Origin: CAYONZ01 sp964405465
Lineage (GTDB): Bacteria > Bdellovibrionota > Bdellovibrionia > Bdellovibrionales > JAMPXM01
Assembly (NCBI GenBank): GCA_964405465.1
Contig: CAYONZ010000008.1
Location: 25,239 to 89,238, forward strand
Reading direction: 5' to 3'
Length of the DNA stretch: 64,000 nucleotides
Under the pieces are notes generated by a model, which did no database searches, was not told where the DNA came from, and worked only from the letters and a program-made list of their open reading frames with translations. Every line of letters begins with the position of its first letter. Positions within the stretch are counted from its first letter, which is position 1. This document shows, piece by piece, positions 43,697 to 51,756 of the stretch. The position numbers were made by a program, and so were the translations under genes.

Positions 43697-45661
43697 CTAG
43701 AAAATGAAACCCAGGCCCACAGTACCGTAGGCGGTGCCAATGGTGATTTGATTTTGTGTCGGTACATCAATGAAGTCGAATTGTTTAATACCGAAACCAG
43801 CCTCTCCGTAAAGAGTTTTACTCCAAAAAACTTTGCCGTGAAAATTTAGGTTGTAGGTGGCACCCGCGGTGGTGTCGCTCGTGAGGCTCAAGGGGAAGTA
43901 CAAGAATTCCATGTCCACATACTTGGGGTAGCGAAAAAACCAAAAAATGTTGAATAGATCATCAAAGACTTTGGGCATGGTTCGTGCCCAATAGGCTCCG
44001 ACTCCAGAAAGGTTGGCGTGAAAGCCACCGAGCGAGATGACTTGATTGCACCAAGTGAGTCCAAAGAGTTCATCGCGATTCCAAATTCCGGGTGTGATGT
44101 TGTACTTGACGTCGAAATTGAGCACGCGAAAAGGTTGCGAGGGAGTGTCTTCTGAAACGCTGAAATCAGAGAGAGAACGAAAGTAACGGGTGGAGAGGCC
44201 CCAGCGGTGTTTGGAAAAAGTTGAACTTTGCCAACGGCCCAGAGTTTCGAACCAATAGGCTGCGGCTCCTTCAGCAATCAAATTGAGCTGCAGAGTGGAG
44301 TCAACGATTCCCGTTAGCCGCGCGCTGAGCTCCCAGGGATAGCCGCGAAAGAGTTGATAGTGCGCCACCCAGCTCTCATCAGGATTGTCGGTATTTTGCA
44401 CAAGAACTCGAGCTTTGTTGCGTTCGCCTTTTTGAGGCGCATTGAAGGTCCAAGCATATCGGTTTTCACCTCTAGGTGTAACGCTGGCTTCGTGACTGAT
44501 CAGGCTGGTTTTTGCTGGAGTGCTCAAAAACAATTCAGGATTGGAGCTGTATGTGCCAGAGCCTGCGTGGGTGTTTAAGAACACCCGATCAGCCTCTTTG
44601 GGGACTCGATCAAAGCGGACCAGGTAAGTGAACGGAATATTCCATGCTCCCTGCACACGAACCGTTGGATTGTCTCTGGTGACGATCACTTGCCAAATGG
44701 GTTCTTCGCGGGTTCCGGTTGCTGACCAGAAATGATTTGGAGGGACTTGCAGGGTTCGCACATTACCCAGTGGTTTTTCACCTTGACCTTTGAGAATGAT
44801 TCGCGATTCATCGTTGGAGGCCACGACGTCGAGCAGCTTTAGTGTGAGCGGACGACTTGAGAAATCAACGATCGCTCCTGAAGAAAATCGCACGCGCACT
44901 TGAATCGCATTTTCTTTTTGAAAGTTGACTGCTCCAGACGGGCCGATTTCAGAGTTGCCGATAAAAACTGTCGGAGTTGCTGAGCTCGGTTCAGGCTGAA
45001 GACTGAGTTTTCCGTCGGTGGCTATGACTCGATTGAATCCGGTGCAAATTCGAATTTTTTCGACAGGGGAGTGTATTTCACTGATACACGCTCGAAATAC
45101 TGAATTGCCTGCGAGGAATGGCATTTTCAAGAGGTCGACATCAAGGATTCCGAAATTCGATTTGCTGTGTTCATCGAGAAGTTTTTTTTCTGGGGCCCGA
45201 AAAAAACGTTTGAATGAGGCTCGTTTTTCGCTATCCACTCGCTGACTGAATAAGAGCTGTCCCGTCTGCGAATAAATTTCTAGACGCCCATCTTTAGTGA
45301 GAATCTCGGGCCATGCAAAAGAGAGATTGGTAACCAGCGGGGTACTGCGTAGGTATTCGCGAAATTTACGCGGCGTCGTCTCTCGGGGAATTTGATCTAA
45401 GGTGACGTTGATGGCGGCACCATCCAGCACGACTCCGCCTAAATTGATTTTATTTTGGTCGAAGTCCCACTTGATTTGTGGTGCCATTAAATTAATTTTA
45501 TTGTCCTCTGGAGAAAAAAGCAGAGGGCGACTGTAGTTTTTTTGTTCGTCGAGATCTGAACTCGCAGATACCGCAAACGCGGAATTTTGTGGCCAAGCAA
45601 GCATTGCGTTCGCAATGATAAACACCGTTAAAATACTTGTCGGAACTGCTCGTTGTAACAT
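43697..45661 (-). CDS. Exported protein with predicted C-terminal outer-membrane barrel
   Basis: This 654-residue protein has a signal peptide ending NSAFA. The first ~430 residues are beta-rich soluble sequence, in places like carbohydrate- or surface-binding modules. The last ~220 residues have short amphipathic beta strands with aromatic girdles and end in Phe (GTVGLGFIF), as in outer-membrane beta-barrel proteins. The ATG at 45661 has GGGAG directly against it, closer than normal, so the true start may differ. It lies downstream of lysA on the same strand with an 83-base gap. The function is unknown. Confidence 0.75.
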   Translation of the reverse strand: MLQRAVPTSILTVFIIANAMLAWPQNSAFAVSASSDLDEQKNYSRPLLFSPEDNKINLMAPQIKWDFDQNKINLGGVVLDGAAINVTLDQIPRETTPRKFREYLRSTPLVTNLSFAWPEILTKDGRLEIYSQTGQLLFSQRVDSEKRASFKRFFRAPEKKLLDEHSKSNFGILDVDLLKMPFLAGNSVFRACISEIHSPVEKIRICTGFNRVIATDGKLSLQPEPSSATPTVFIGNSEIGPSGAVNFQKENAIQVRVRFSSGAIVDFSSRPLTLKLLDVVASNDESRIILKGQGEKPLGNVRTLQVPPNHFWSATGTREEPIWQVIVTRDNPTVRVQGAWNIPFTYLVRFDRVPKEADRVFLNTHAGSGTYSSNPELFLSTPAKTSLISHEASVTPRGENRYAWTFNAPQKGERNKARVLVQNTDNPDESWVAHYQLFRGYPWELSARLTGIVDSTLQLNLIAEGAAAYWFETLGRWQSSTFSKHRWGLSTRYFRSLSDFSVSEDTPSQPFRVLNFDVKYNITPGIWNRDELFGLTWCNQVISLGGFHANLSGVGAYWARTMPKVFDDLFNIFWFFRYPKYVDMEFLYFPLSLTSDTTAGATYNLNFHGKVFWSKTLYGEAGFGIKQFDFIDVPTQNQITIGTAYGTVGLGFIF

Positions 45662-45744
45662 CTCCCTTAATGATATCTAAACTCAGAGACAATGAGGAGC
45701 TGTACCCCTCATTTTCGTCGAGATCCTCGGCAAAAGTCGAGGGC

Positions 45745-46971
45745 TCATAAGCTGCCTTTAGAAAACACATATTCGTCAGGCAATCGATGGGCATTGTACT
45801 GACTGGCCATCGAAAAGCCATAGGCTCCTGCATCGAGAATCGCCAGATGGTCACCTTCCTTGGGAGAAACGAGCGAGATATTGTGTCCTAAAAAATCCGA
45901 GCTTTCGCAGATGGGGCCAACGATATCAAAACTCTCAGGTGCACCGTCTTTTTGTACGAGCGGTAAAATTCGATGTTTTGCCTTGTAGAGTGCCGGGCGC
46001 ATCAGGTGGTGCATGCCTGTATCGAGAATGACAAAACTCTTGTGAGCGGTGCGTTTGATGTATTGGACTTCGCCAATGAGTGCACCCGCACGGGCCACGA
46101 GTGTACGTCCAGGTTCAATGAGAATTTCGCAACCAAGCGCTTTGGTCTCGTCAAGAACTCTTCGGGTGTAATCTTGCAGAAGTGCGAGCTCTTCAGACTC
46201 GTCACTTCGATCATAGTGAATTCCGATTCCACCTCCGACATCCAGGCGATCGACTTCAAAGCCTTTTTTAACCAGGTCTAAAAATTGATCGCGCGCAATT
46301 TGCAAGGCCTCTTGAAAGGCTGCTAAATCAAGCAGCTGGGAGCCAATATGAATTGAAAGACCACGCAAGCGAACGGGGCACCCTGGGCGGCTCAAGAGTT
46401 TGAGAAGTTCTGGTAAAACTGTAGCATCAATACCGAATTTGTTTTCGCGAAAACCTGTGGTGATATAGGGGTGAGTCACCGGATTCACTTCGGGGTTGAG
46501 TCTAATTCCGACATCGACCTTGAATCCCTCTTGTTCTGAAAGAGAAATGATTCGCTCTAGCTCAGGCAAACTTTCAATATTGATTTGTTTGATTTTATGA
46601 TGGCCTGCTCGCCTAATTTCATCTTTGGTTTTGCCGACACCAGAGAAAATGATATCGCGAGCTGCAAAGCCTGCCTGCAAGGCCAATTCAATTTCTCCGA
46701 TCGACACCGAGTCAATGCCGGCTCCAGCTTCTCGAAGAGCTTGCAAGATTTTTGGATTGGCGTTGGCCTTCATCGCATAATGAATTTTATGAGGTGTGGC
46801 CACAAACTGGTTTTGTAAAAACGCAAATCGCGAAAGGATATGGTCGAGATTGTAAACATAAAACGGATGTGTGGCCTTTTGGGCCAGATCCGAAAGCACC
46901 AATGTGTGTGGAGCCGCACTCAGAATGAGCTGATGACTTTTGTAAACAAAACTAGCTTCAGGCTTGTGCAT
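45745..46971 (-). CDS. lysA: Diaminopimelate decarboxylase
   Basis: This PLP enzyme converts meso-diaminopimelate to lysine. The 408-residue protein has the PLP lysine in HYAMKANANP, the glycine motif DVGGGIGIHYD, the phosphate-contacting EPGRTLVARAG, and the C-terminal CESSDFLG substrate motif. The size is normal. The ATG at 46971 lies inside the end of lysC (overlap of about 14 bases), so the two lysine-pathway genes are coupled. The order lysC-lysA places the first and last steps of lysine synthesis in one transcript. Confidence 0.95.
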   Translation of the reverse strand: MHKPEASFVYKSHQLILSAAPHTLVLSDLAQKATHPFYVYNLDHILSRFAFLQNQFVATPHKIHYAMKANANPKILQALREAGAGIDSVSIGEIELALQAGFAARDIIFSGVGKTKDEIRRAGHHKIKQINIESLPELERIISLSEQEGFKVDVGIRLNPEVNPVTHPYITTGFRENKFGIDATVLPELLKLLSRPGCPVRLRGLSIHIGSQLLDLAAFQEALQIARDQFLDLVKKGFEVDRLDVGGGIGIHYDRSDESEELALLQDYTRRVLDETKALGCEILIEPGRTLVARAGALIGEVQYIKRTAHKSFVILDTGMHHLMRPALYKAKHRILPLVQKDGAPESFDIVGPICESSDFLGHNISLVSPKEGDHLAILDAGAYGFSMASQYNAHRLPDEYVFSKGSL

Positions 46972-48247
46972 CGAGACCAAACTCTGTGTGAAGGCTTTGT
47001 GCAGCCATGGCTAAGTGTTGTTGATCGATCACGGCGCTAATTTTGATTTCAGAAGTTGTGACCAAGTGGAGTGGAATACTATTTTTTGCAAGCACTGCAA
47101 AAAAGCGCGCTGCAACTCCAGGGTGATTGCGCATACCTACGCCGACGATCGAGATCTTTGCCATGTTTTCGATGACCTCAACTTTTTGGCCCTCAAGCGC
47201 GAATTCTTTAAGTACCGTGCGGGTCATCGCGATATCTTCTTTTGTCACTGAAAACGCAAGGCGCTGCCCCTCTTCATTTTGGCTCTGCGTGATGATGTCT
47301 ACGACCACTCCGAGCTTCGCCAGTCGGGCAAAAAGATCTGAAAGAAATTGCGCTCCGAATGGCACCGGAAAAAGCTTAAAAATAATTGTTGCCGCATCAT
47401 GGGTGACGGCAGCGACCACGGGATGTTCCATAACTTCTCCTTCTGGCACTATCCAAGTGCCTTCACGTGATTCAAAAGTAGAACGTAAATGAATTCGAAT
47501 TCCATATTTGGCGGCGATCTCCACACATCGGATATGCAAAACCTTTGAGCCTAGCGAGGCCATCTCCATCATTTCTTCGAAAGAAATTTTATCGAGTTCT
47601 TTCGCTTTAGGCACAAGCCTTGGATCGGCAGTGAAAACAGCAGGTACATCGGTGTAGATTTCGCACTCGTCGGCTCCAATGGCGGCTGCCAAAGCCACAG
47701 CTGTGGTATCGGATCCGCCACGCCCAAGTGTCGTGATGTTCGATTCTTCGTCAATACCTTGAAAGCCAGCAACAACAGGTACAATGCCTTGGTCGACGAT
47801 CTTTCTTAAGATTTCACCGTCAATTTTTTGTATGCGAGCTTTCGAGTGAACTTTGTCGGTGTGAATTCCAAGTTGATAAGCCAAAAGTGCTTGTGCCTTG
47901 ACGCCGATTTTGTTCAGCGCGATGGTTAGCAAGGCAATCGCCACTTGTTCGCCTGATGACACCAGCATGTCGTAGGCTGGTCCACGGTAGTCGGGATCAA
48001 CTTTCTCGCCGAGTGCGACTAAGCGATTGGTTTCTCCAGACATTGCGGAGGCAACGACAATTGGTTTTTGACCTTGTGCAATTTCAGATTTCAATCTTGC
48101 GGCTACATTTTCAATACGTTCGATTGAGCCAACTGAAGTGCCACCATATTTTTTGACAACAATTCGGGTTGAATCGTTTTTCTTCATTGGTCCAACAGCT
48201 GGGTTGGCAGCTGGATTGGACTTTTTTTGACTGTCTTGTGCTTGCAC
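46958..48247 (-). CDS. lysC: Aspartate kinase
   Basis: This 429-residue enzyme phosphorylates aspartate, the first committed step to lysine, methionine and threonine. The catalytic start VKKYGGTSVGS follows a ~35-residue Pro/Asn/Lys tail. The kinase domain is complete (GRGGSDTTAVALAAAIGA), and two C-terminal ACT domains bear the lysine or threonine site. The GTG at 48247 is chosen because AGGAG lies five bases upstream, matching better than an ATG at 48187. A longer frame to 48310 is possible. It overlaps lysA. Confidence 0.94.
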   Translation of the reverse strand: MQAQDSQKKSNPAANPAVGPMKKNDSTRIVVKKYGGTSVGSIERIENVAARLKSEIAQGQKPIVVASAMSGETNRLVALGEKVDPDYRGPAYDMLVSSGEQVAIALLTIALNKIGVKAQALLAYQLGIHTDKVHSKARIQKIDGEILRKIVDQGIVPVVAGFQGIDEESNITTLGRGGSDTTAVALAAAIGADECEIYTDVPAVFTADPRLVPKAKELDKISFEEMMEMASLGSKVLHIRCVEIAAKYGIRIHLRSTFESREGTWIVPEGEVMEHPVVAAVTHDAATIIFKLFPVPFGAQFLSDLFARLAKLGVVVDIITQSQNEEGQRLAFSVTKEDIAMTRTVLKEFALEGQKVEVIENMAKISIVGVGMRNHPGVAARFFAVLAKNSIPLHLVTTSEIKISAVIDQQHLAMAAQSLHTEFGLDAQA

Positions 48248-48288
48248 GGTTTCTCCTGCTTGCGTCGTTCTTGGTCGTTTCTCCTGGT

Positions 48289-48327
48289 GATCATCAAGGG
48301 CGATCATCAAGCGCGACCATCAAGGAT
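48289..48327. repeat. Three 13-bp tandem repeats upstream of lysC
   Basis: GATCATCAAGGGC, GATCATCAAGCGC and GACCATCAAGGAT follow one another directly. They lie in the space between the divergent lysC and glutamate-synthase-like genes. A protein-binding array or a leftover of slippage is possible. Confidence 0.75.
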
Positions 48328-48424
48328 GATCCACGATGATCTAGTTAAAATCACTTGGGAAATCTTATCACCGCAGTATATCATTTGAAGAGGAGATCAC
48401 AATACATAATGCAAAGGGTGAGAC

Positions 48425-50014
48425 ATGCGTAAAGAATTTCGCGTCGGTGTTTTGTTTTTAGTACTCTTCTATTTGTTGGTCGGGCCGTTTTTTCCAGCGG
48501 TGCTCTATTCTTTGATTTTGATTGGGCCCATTTTGATTATTGGCTTGATCGACTATTCCCAGAAACGCCATAGTGTGCGACGAAATTTTCCGATTATTGG
48601 TAATTTTCGATATCTTTTCGAAGCCATTCGTCCAGAGATCAATCAGTATTTTGTTGAATCCAATTCAGATGGCGCACCATTCTCTCGCGAACAACGCTCA
48701 CTGGTCTATCAACGCGCCAAAGGTGACCTCGATACCTTGCCGTTCGGTACCCAACGAAACGTCTATGATGTCGGATACGAGTGGGTGAGTCACTCGATCA
48801 TGCCGGTTGAAGGAAAAGACGTGGAGACGCGCGTTTGGGTTGGTGGGCCAGATTGTAAACAACCTTACCATGCCTCGATTTTCAATATTTCGGCGATGAG
48901 CTACGGAGCTTTAAGTCAGAATGCAGTCGAAGCGCTTAATTTGGGAGCCAAGCTTGGAGGATTTTATCATAACACCGGCGAGGGTTCTGCGAGCCCCTAT
49001 CATCAGAAACATGGCGGTGATTTGGTTTGGCAAATTGGCACAGGGTATTTCGGTTGTCGGACACCCGATGGTCGATTTTCTGCGGAGAAGTTTCAGGAAA
49101 CAGCGACCAAACCCCAGGTGAAAATGATTGAGATCAAGCTATCACAAGGGGCAAAGCCTGGGCACGGAGGAATTTTACCCAAAGCGAAGCTCACTCTCGA
49201 AATCGCCAAAATGCGTTTGGTTGAAATGGGTAAAGACGTCGTTTCTCCCCCTGGGCATTCGGCTTTTGCAACACCGATTGAACTTTTGCAATTCGTAAAG
49301 CAACTACGTGATCTATCGGGAGGTAAACCTGTTGGGTTCAAGCTTTGCTTAGGTAAACAAAGAGAATTTATCGCGATTTGTAAGGCTATGCTTGAGACAG
49401 GTATCACACCTGATTTCGTTACTCTTGATGGCGGTGAGGGTGGAACTGGTGCGGCACCTCTGGAGTTTTCGAACTCAGTCGGTGCGCCTTTACGTGAGGC
49501 GCTGGTTTTTGTTCACAATAGTTTGGTTGGCTTTGGCGTTCGCGAGAAAATCAAGATCATAGCCAGTGGGAAAGTAACCACTGGAATTGACCTTGTTTCA
49601 AAGCTCGCTCTTGGAGCGGATATGTGTAACTCAGCCCGGGGAATGATGCTGGCTCTTGGGTGCATTCAGGCACTTCGTTGCAATTCCAATTCTTGTCCTG
49701 TTGGTATCACGACCAATAACCCTGAATTGGTGAGTGGTCTCGACGTGGAAATCAAGTCGAAGCGGGTGCAGAGTTTTCATCATCAAACGGTGAAGTCTGC
49801 GGTTGAGTTGGTTGGTGCCATGGGCTTTCGCTCTACAACAGAGCTTCGGCCGTGGCATATTTCGCGGCGAACAGGTCCAGATGAAATCAAGCATTACGGA
49901 GAGATTTTTAATTATCTCGAAAAAAATGATTTGATTGAAGGGAGAATCCCGCCTGAATTTGAACGCGCAGTTCGCATGGCGAGTGCAAAGAGTTTTGCTC
50001 CGGTCTTGAGTTGA
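48425..50014 (+). CDS. Membrane-anchored FMN-binding glutamate synthase-like protein
   Basis: This 529-residue protein matches the synthase (FMN and Fe-S) domain of GltB-type glutamate synthases. Features include MSYGALSQNAVEALNLGA, the KPGHGGILPKAK loop, DGGEGGTGAAP, and the [3Fe-4S] cysteines in GCIQALRCNSNSCPVGI. Two N-terminal membrane segments (residues 7-45) replace the usual amidotransferase domain, so it is a stand-alone, membrane-bound relative whose electron donor and substrate are unknown. AAGGGTGAG precedes the ATG. It is divergent from lysC. Its message would run into the hairpin repeat array. Confidence 0.88.
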   Translation: MRKEFRVGVLFLVLFYLLVGPFFPAVLYSLILIGPILIIGLIDYSQKRHSVRRNFPIIGNFRYLFEAIRPEINQYFVESNSDGAPFSREQRSLVYQRAKGDLDTLPFGTQRNVYDVGYEWVSHSIMPVEGKDVETRVWVGGPDCKQPYHASIFNISAMSYGALSQNAVEALNLGAKLGGFYHNTGEGSASPYHQKHGGDLVWQIGTGYFGCRTPDGRFSAEKFQETATKPQVKMIEIKLSQGAKPGHGGILPKAKLTLEIAKMRLVEMGKDVVSPPGHSAFATPIELLQFVKQLRDLSGGKPVGFKLCLGKQREFIAICKAMLETGITPDFVTLDGGEGGTGAAPLEFSNSVGAPLREALVFVHNSLVGFGVREKIKIIASGKVTTGIDLVSKLALGADMCNSARGMMLALGCIQALRCNSNSCPVGITTNNPELVSGLDVEIKSKRVQSFHHQTVKSAVELVGAMGFRSTTELRPWHISRRTGPDEIKHYGEIFNYLEKNDLIEGRIPPEFERAVRMASAKSFAPVLS

Positions 50015-50473
50015 TTCGAGCGGAGAGTTTTTTCATCGGCTTAGTGTGTCCAAGACAATATATAAAATCTTGGTAGGCGAGAGCTTTTGTTTTGCTTGAT
50101 CTGAGGGCCGTAGAGTTTAGGTTCACTGCGCTGATACATACACGGTCAGTGCTACTGTGCTGGTCTTTTATAAGGGCAGTGTTACTGCCCAGGTATTCTA
50201 TAGGGGCAGTGTTACTGCCCAACTATTTCTTTAAGGGCAGTNNNNNNNNNNNNNNNNNNNNNNNNNNNNNNNNNNNNNNNNNNNNNNNNNNNNNNNNNNN
50301 NNNNNNNNNNNNNNNNNNNNNNNNNNNNNNNNNNNNNNNNNGGGCAGTGTTACTGCCCAACTATTTCTTTAAGGGCAGTTCTACTGCCCAATTATTTCTT
50401 TAAGGGCAGTGTTACTGCCCAATTATTTCTTTAAGGGCAGTGTTACTGCCCAATTATTTCTTTAAAGGCAGTT
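50015..50473. other. Gene-free stretch occupied mostly by the hairpin repeat array and scaffold gap
   Basis: The 130 bases after the gltB-like gene show nothing. From 50144 the DNA is a tandem array of hairpin units interrupted by 100 N. No gene is supported here. Confidence 0.7.
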
Positions 50474-50482
50474 CTACTGCCC
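50144..50482. repeat. Tandem array of 30-31 bp hairpin units with a scaffold gap
   Basis: Each unit is GGGCAGT-nnn-ACTGCCC, a perfect 7-bp stem with a 3-base loop (GTT or TCT), followed by a 13-14 base spacer such as AACTATTTCTTTAA. Unit starts are at 50144 (degenerate), 50174, 50204 and 50235, then the gap, then 50342, 50373, 50404, 50435 and 50466. The last unit runs into the haemoglobin gene and contains its stop codon. Loops and spacers vary while the stems stay paired. The true copy number is unknown because of the gap. Confidence 0.95.
50242..50341. other. Scaffold gap, 100 N
   Basis: There are exactly 100 unknown bases inside the repeat array, the usual placeholder for a gap of unknown length. 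The repeat probably stopped the assembly. Confidence 0.99.
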
Positions 50483-51040
50483 AACTATGTCGGGTTGGGT
50501 TCCGGCTAAGAGGGCGGCGAGCTCGCGGCGTTCGTTTTCTTGGATGTTCATTTTCTTTAGAGTTTTGATGATCATCGAGCGCATTGCATCCCACTCGTCT
50601 TTGGTGATTTGCATTCCGGCGTGCGTTTCTCTCATTGATCGCCCTGTATACTGACAAGGCCCACCAGAAAGCTGACAAAGTTGATCGGCAATCATGCCTT
50701 TCATTTTTGCAGCATCAGTTGCCTTCATGCGCGAAGCCACCTGGGCATTCTTCATGATTTTTTTATTGTGAGCCATGTTCTCAACGAAAGCGTTGGCAAA
50801 GTTATTCATGAAAGACTTTCCACCTAGACGCTCAAAAAGCGATTTGCTTGTGGCGCCGGCAACATCATCTGGAAGTCCAGACGCAACTTTGTCACCACCT
50901 GCTGCATCTAGCGGAAGATCGCCGCCACCCTCGCCCGCTGTTTGTGCGGCATCTTGTCCGCCTTCAGACGTAGGTTCTGTACTTGCGCAACCCACCATCA
51001 ATCCAAATGTCAAAGCAATCAATAAAAAGCGTTTCATCAT
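50474..51040 (-). CDS. Lipoprotein truncated haemoglobin, group 1
   Basis: The lipobox LMVGC in this 188-residue protein has its lipid cysteine at residue 18. An acidic, Gly-rich linker leads into a globin domain at about 66-186. Group 1 hallmarks are visible: SLFERLGG at the A helix, the GGPCQYTGR stretch, and the proximal His140 in ETHAGMQITKDEW. The residue at the usual distal B10 tyrosine seems to be hydrophobic. A haem protein anchored in the periplasm is unusual, since group 1 globins are mostly cytoplasmic. GGAG lies before the ATG at 51040. The stop lies in the repeat array. Confidence 0.88.
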   Translation of the reverse strand: MMKRFLLIALTFGLMVGCASTEPTSEGGQDAAQTAGEGGGDLPLDAAGGDKVASGLPDDVAGATSKSLFERLGGKSFMNNFANAFVENMAHNKKIMKNAQVASRMKATDAAKMKGMIADQLCQLSGGPCQYTGRSMRETHAGMQITKDEWDAMRSMIIKTLKKMNIQENERRELAALLAGTQPDIVGQ

Positions 51041-51183
51041 TGGTGCACTCCATCTTGTTGTGTCCATTCTAGTTTTTCAAATTTTGTGCTCAAGGAAAAG
51101 TGTTTTTTTATTTCTAGACATAAAAGAAGATAGACCGCGTGAAATTGTGTCGTTAGGCTTAACGATATATGAGGAGGTTCTCG

Positions 51184-51744
51184 ATGAAAAAGTATTTGAT
51201 TTTGGCTCTTCCACTCTTGTCATTGGCTTGTTCACACAATCCGAACAAGGCAGAGAAGATTGAGACAAAGATGGAACGAAAACAGGAAGTGGTGGGCGAC
51301 GAAAGTCTAGGAGTTAAAAATGGCAATATGATCATTCAGAAGAAAGTGGTCATGTCTGAAGAGTTGCGGCGAATTCAGTACGAGGTTTATGAGCTCGAAG
51401 ATCATGTTTACGGAAATCGAAAATTTGGTTCACTTGGTCTGTATGGCACATTGAAAGAATGTCGGCTTGCTATTTCTGATAAGAAAAACGGCGGAGATGG
51501 CAAGCTCAAGTGGACAGAGCCTCTGGAGCGAGTGACAGACAAAGAAGACGAATTCAATATTGGCATTGATGAACAAGATAAATTGGTGGGAGTGTCTGAA
51601 GAGTTTTTGAAAGATCGCCTTGCTCGATTTCGCAATTACAAATTGGTTTTACAAAAACGCCAAGATGAATATGATGAAAAGGTTTCGATTTGCCAGGCAG
51701 AGCTAAAGAGTAAACAATTCGAACTGACTAAAGAAAACAAATAG
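51184..51744 (+). CDS. Lipoprotein of unknown function
   Basis: This 186-residue protein has the lipobox LSLAC with the lipid cysteine near residue 18 of the start at 51184. The mature part is strongly charged and helical, with Lys/Glu heptads. Two more cysteines are present, in KECRLA and near the C-terminus (SICQAEL). GAGGAGG precedes the ATG. It is divergent from the haemoglobin gene and is followed 12 bases later by the hydrolase-like gene, so the last two are probably one operon. The function is unknown. Confidence 0.78.
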   Translation: MKKYLILALPLLSLACSHNPNKAEKIETKMERKQEVVGDESLGVKNGNMIIQKKVVMSEELRRIQYEVYELEDHVYGNRKFGSLGLYGTLKECRLAISDKKNGGDGKLKWTEPLERVTDKEDEFNIGIDEQDKLVGVSEEFLKDRLARFRNYKLVLQKRQDEYDEKVSICQAELKSKQFELTKENK

Positions 51745-51756
51745 ACTTGCCTCCTG

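Noticed and set aside
45691..45713. Terminator after lysA
   Set aside because: The AATGAGG/CCTCATT stem exists but no T run follows on the minus strand, so it is not supported.
48248..48424. Lysine riboswitch before lysC
   Set aside because: The space is too short and shows direct repeats rather than the conserved helices of that riboswitch.
50092..50403. Open frame through the repeat array
   Set aside because: It is a chance frame created by the repeat and the N gap, with no ribosome site and a repetitive translation.
50144..50482. CRISPR array
   Set aside because: The units are contiguous with nearly constant 13-14 base spacers of the same sequence. There are no unique spacers and no cas genes nearby.
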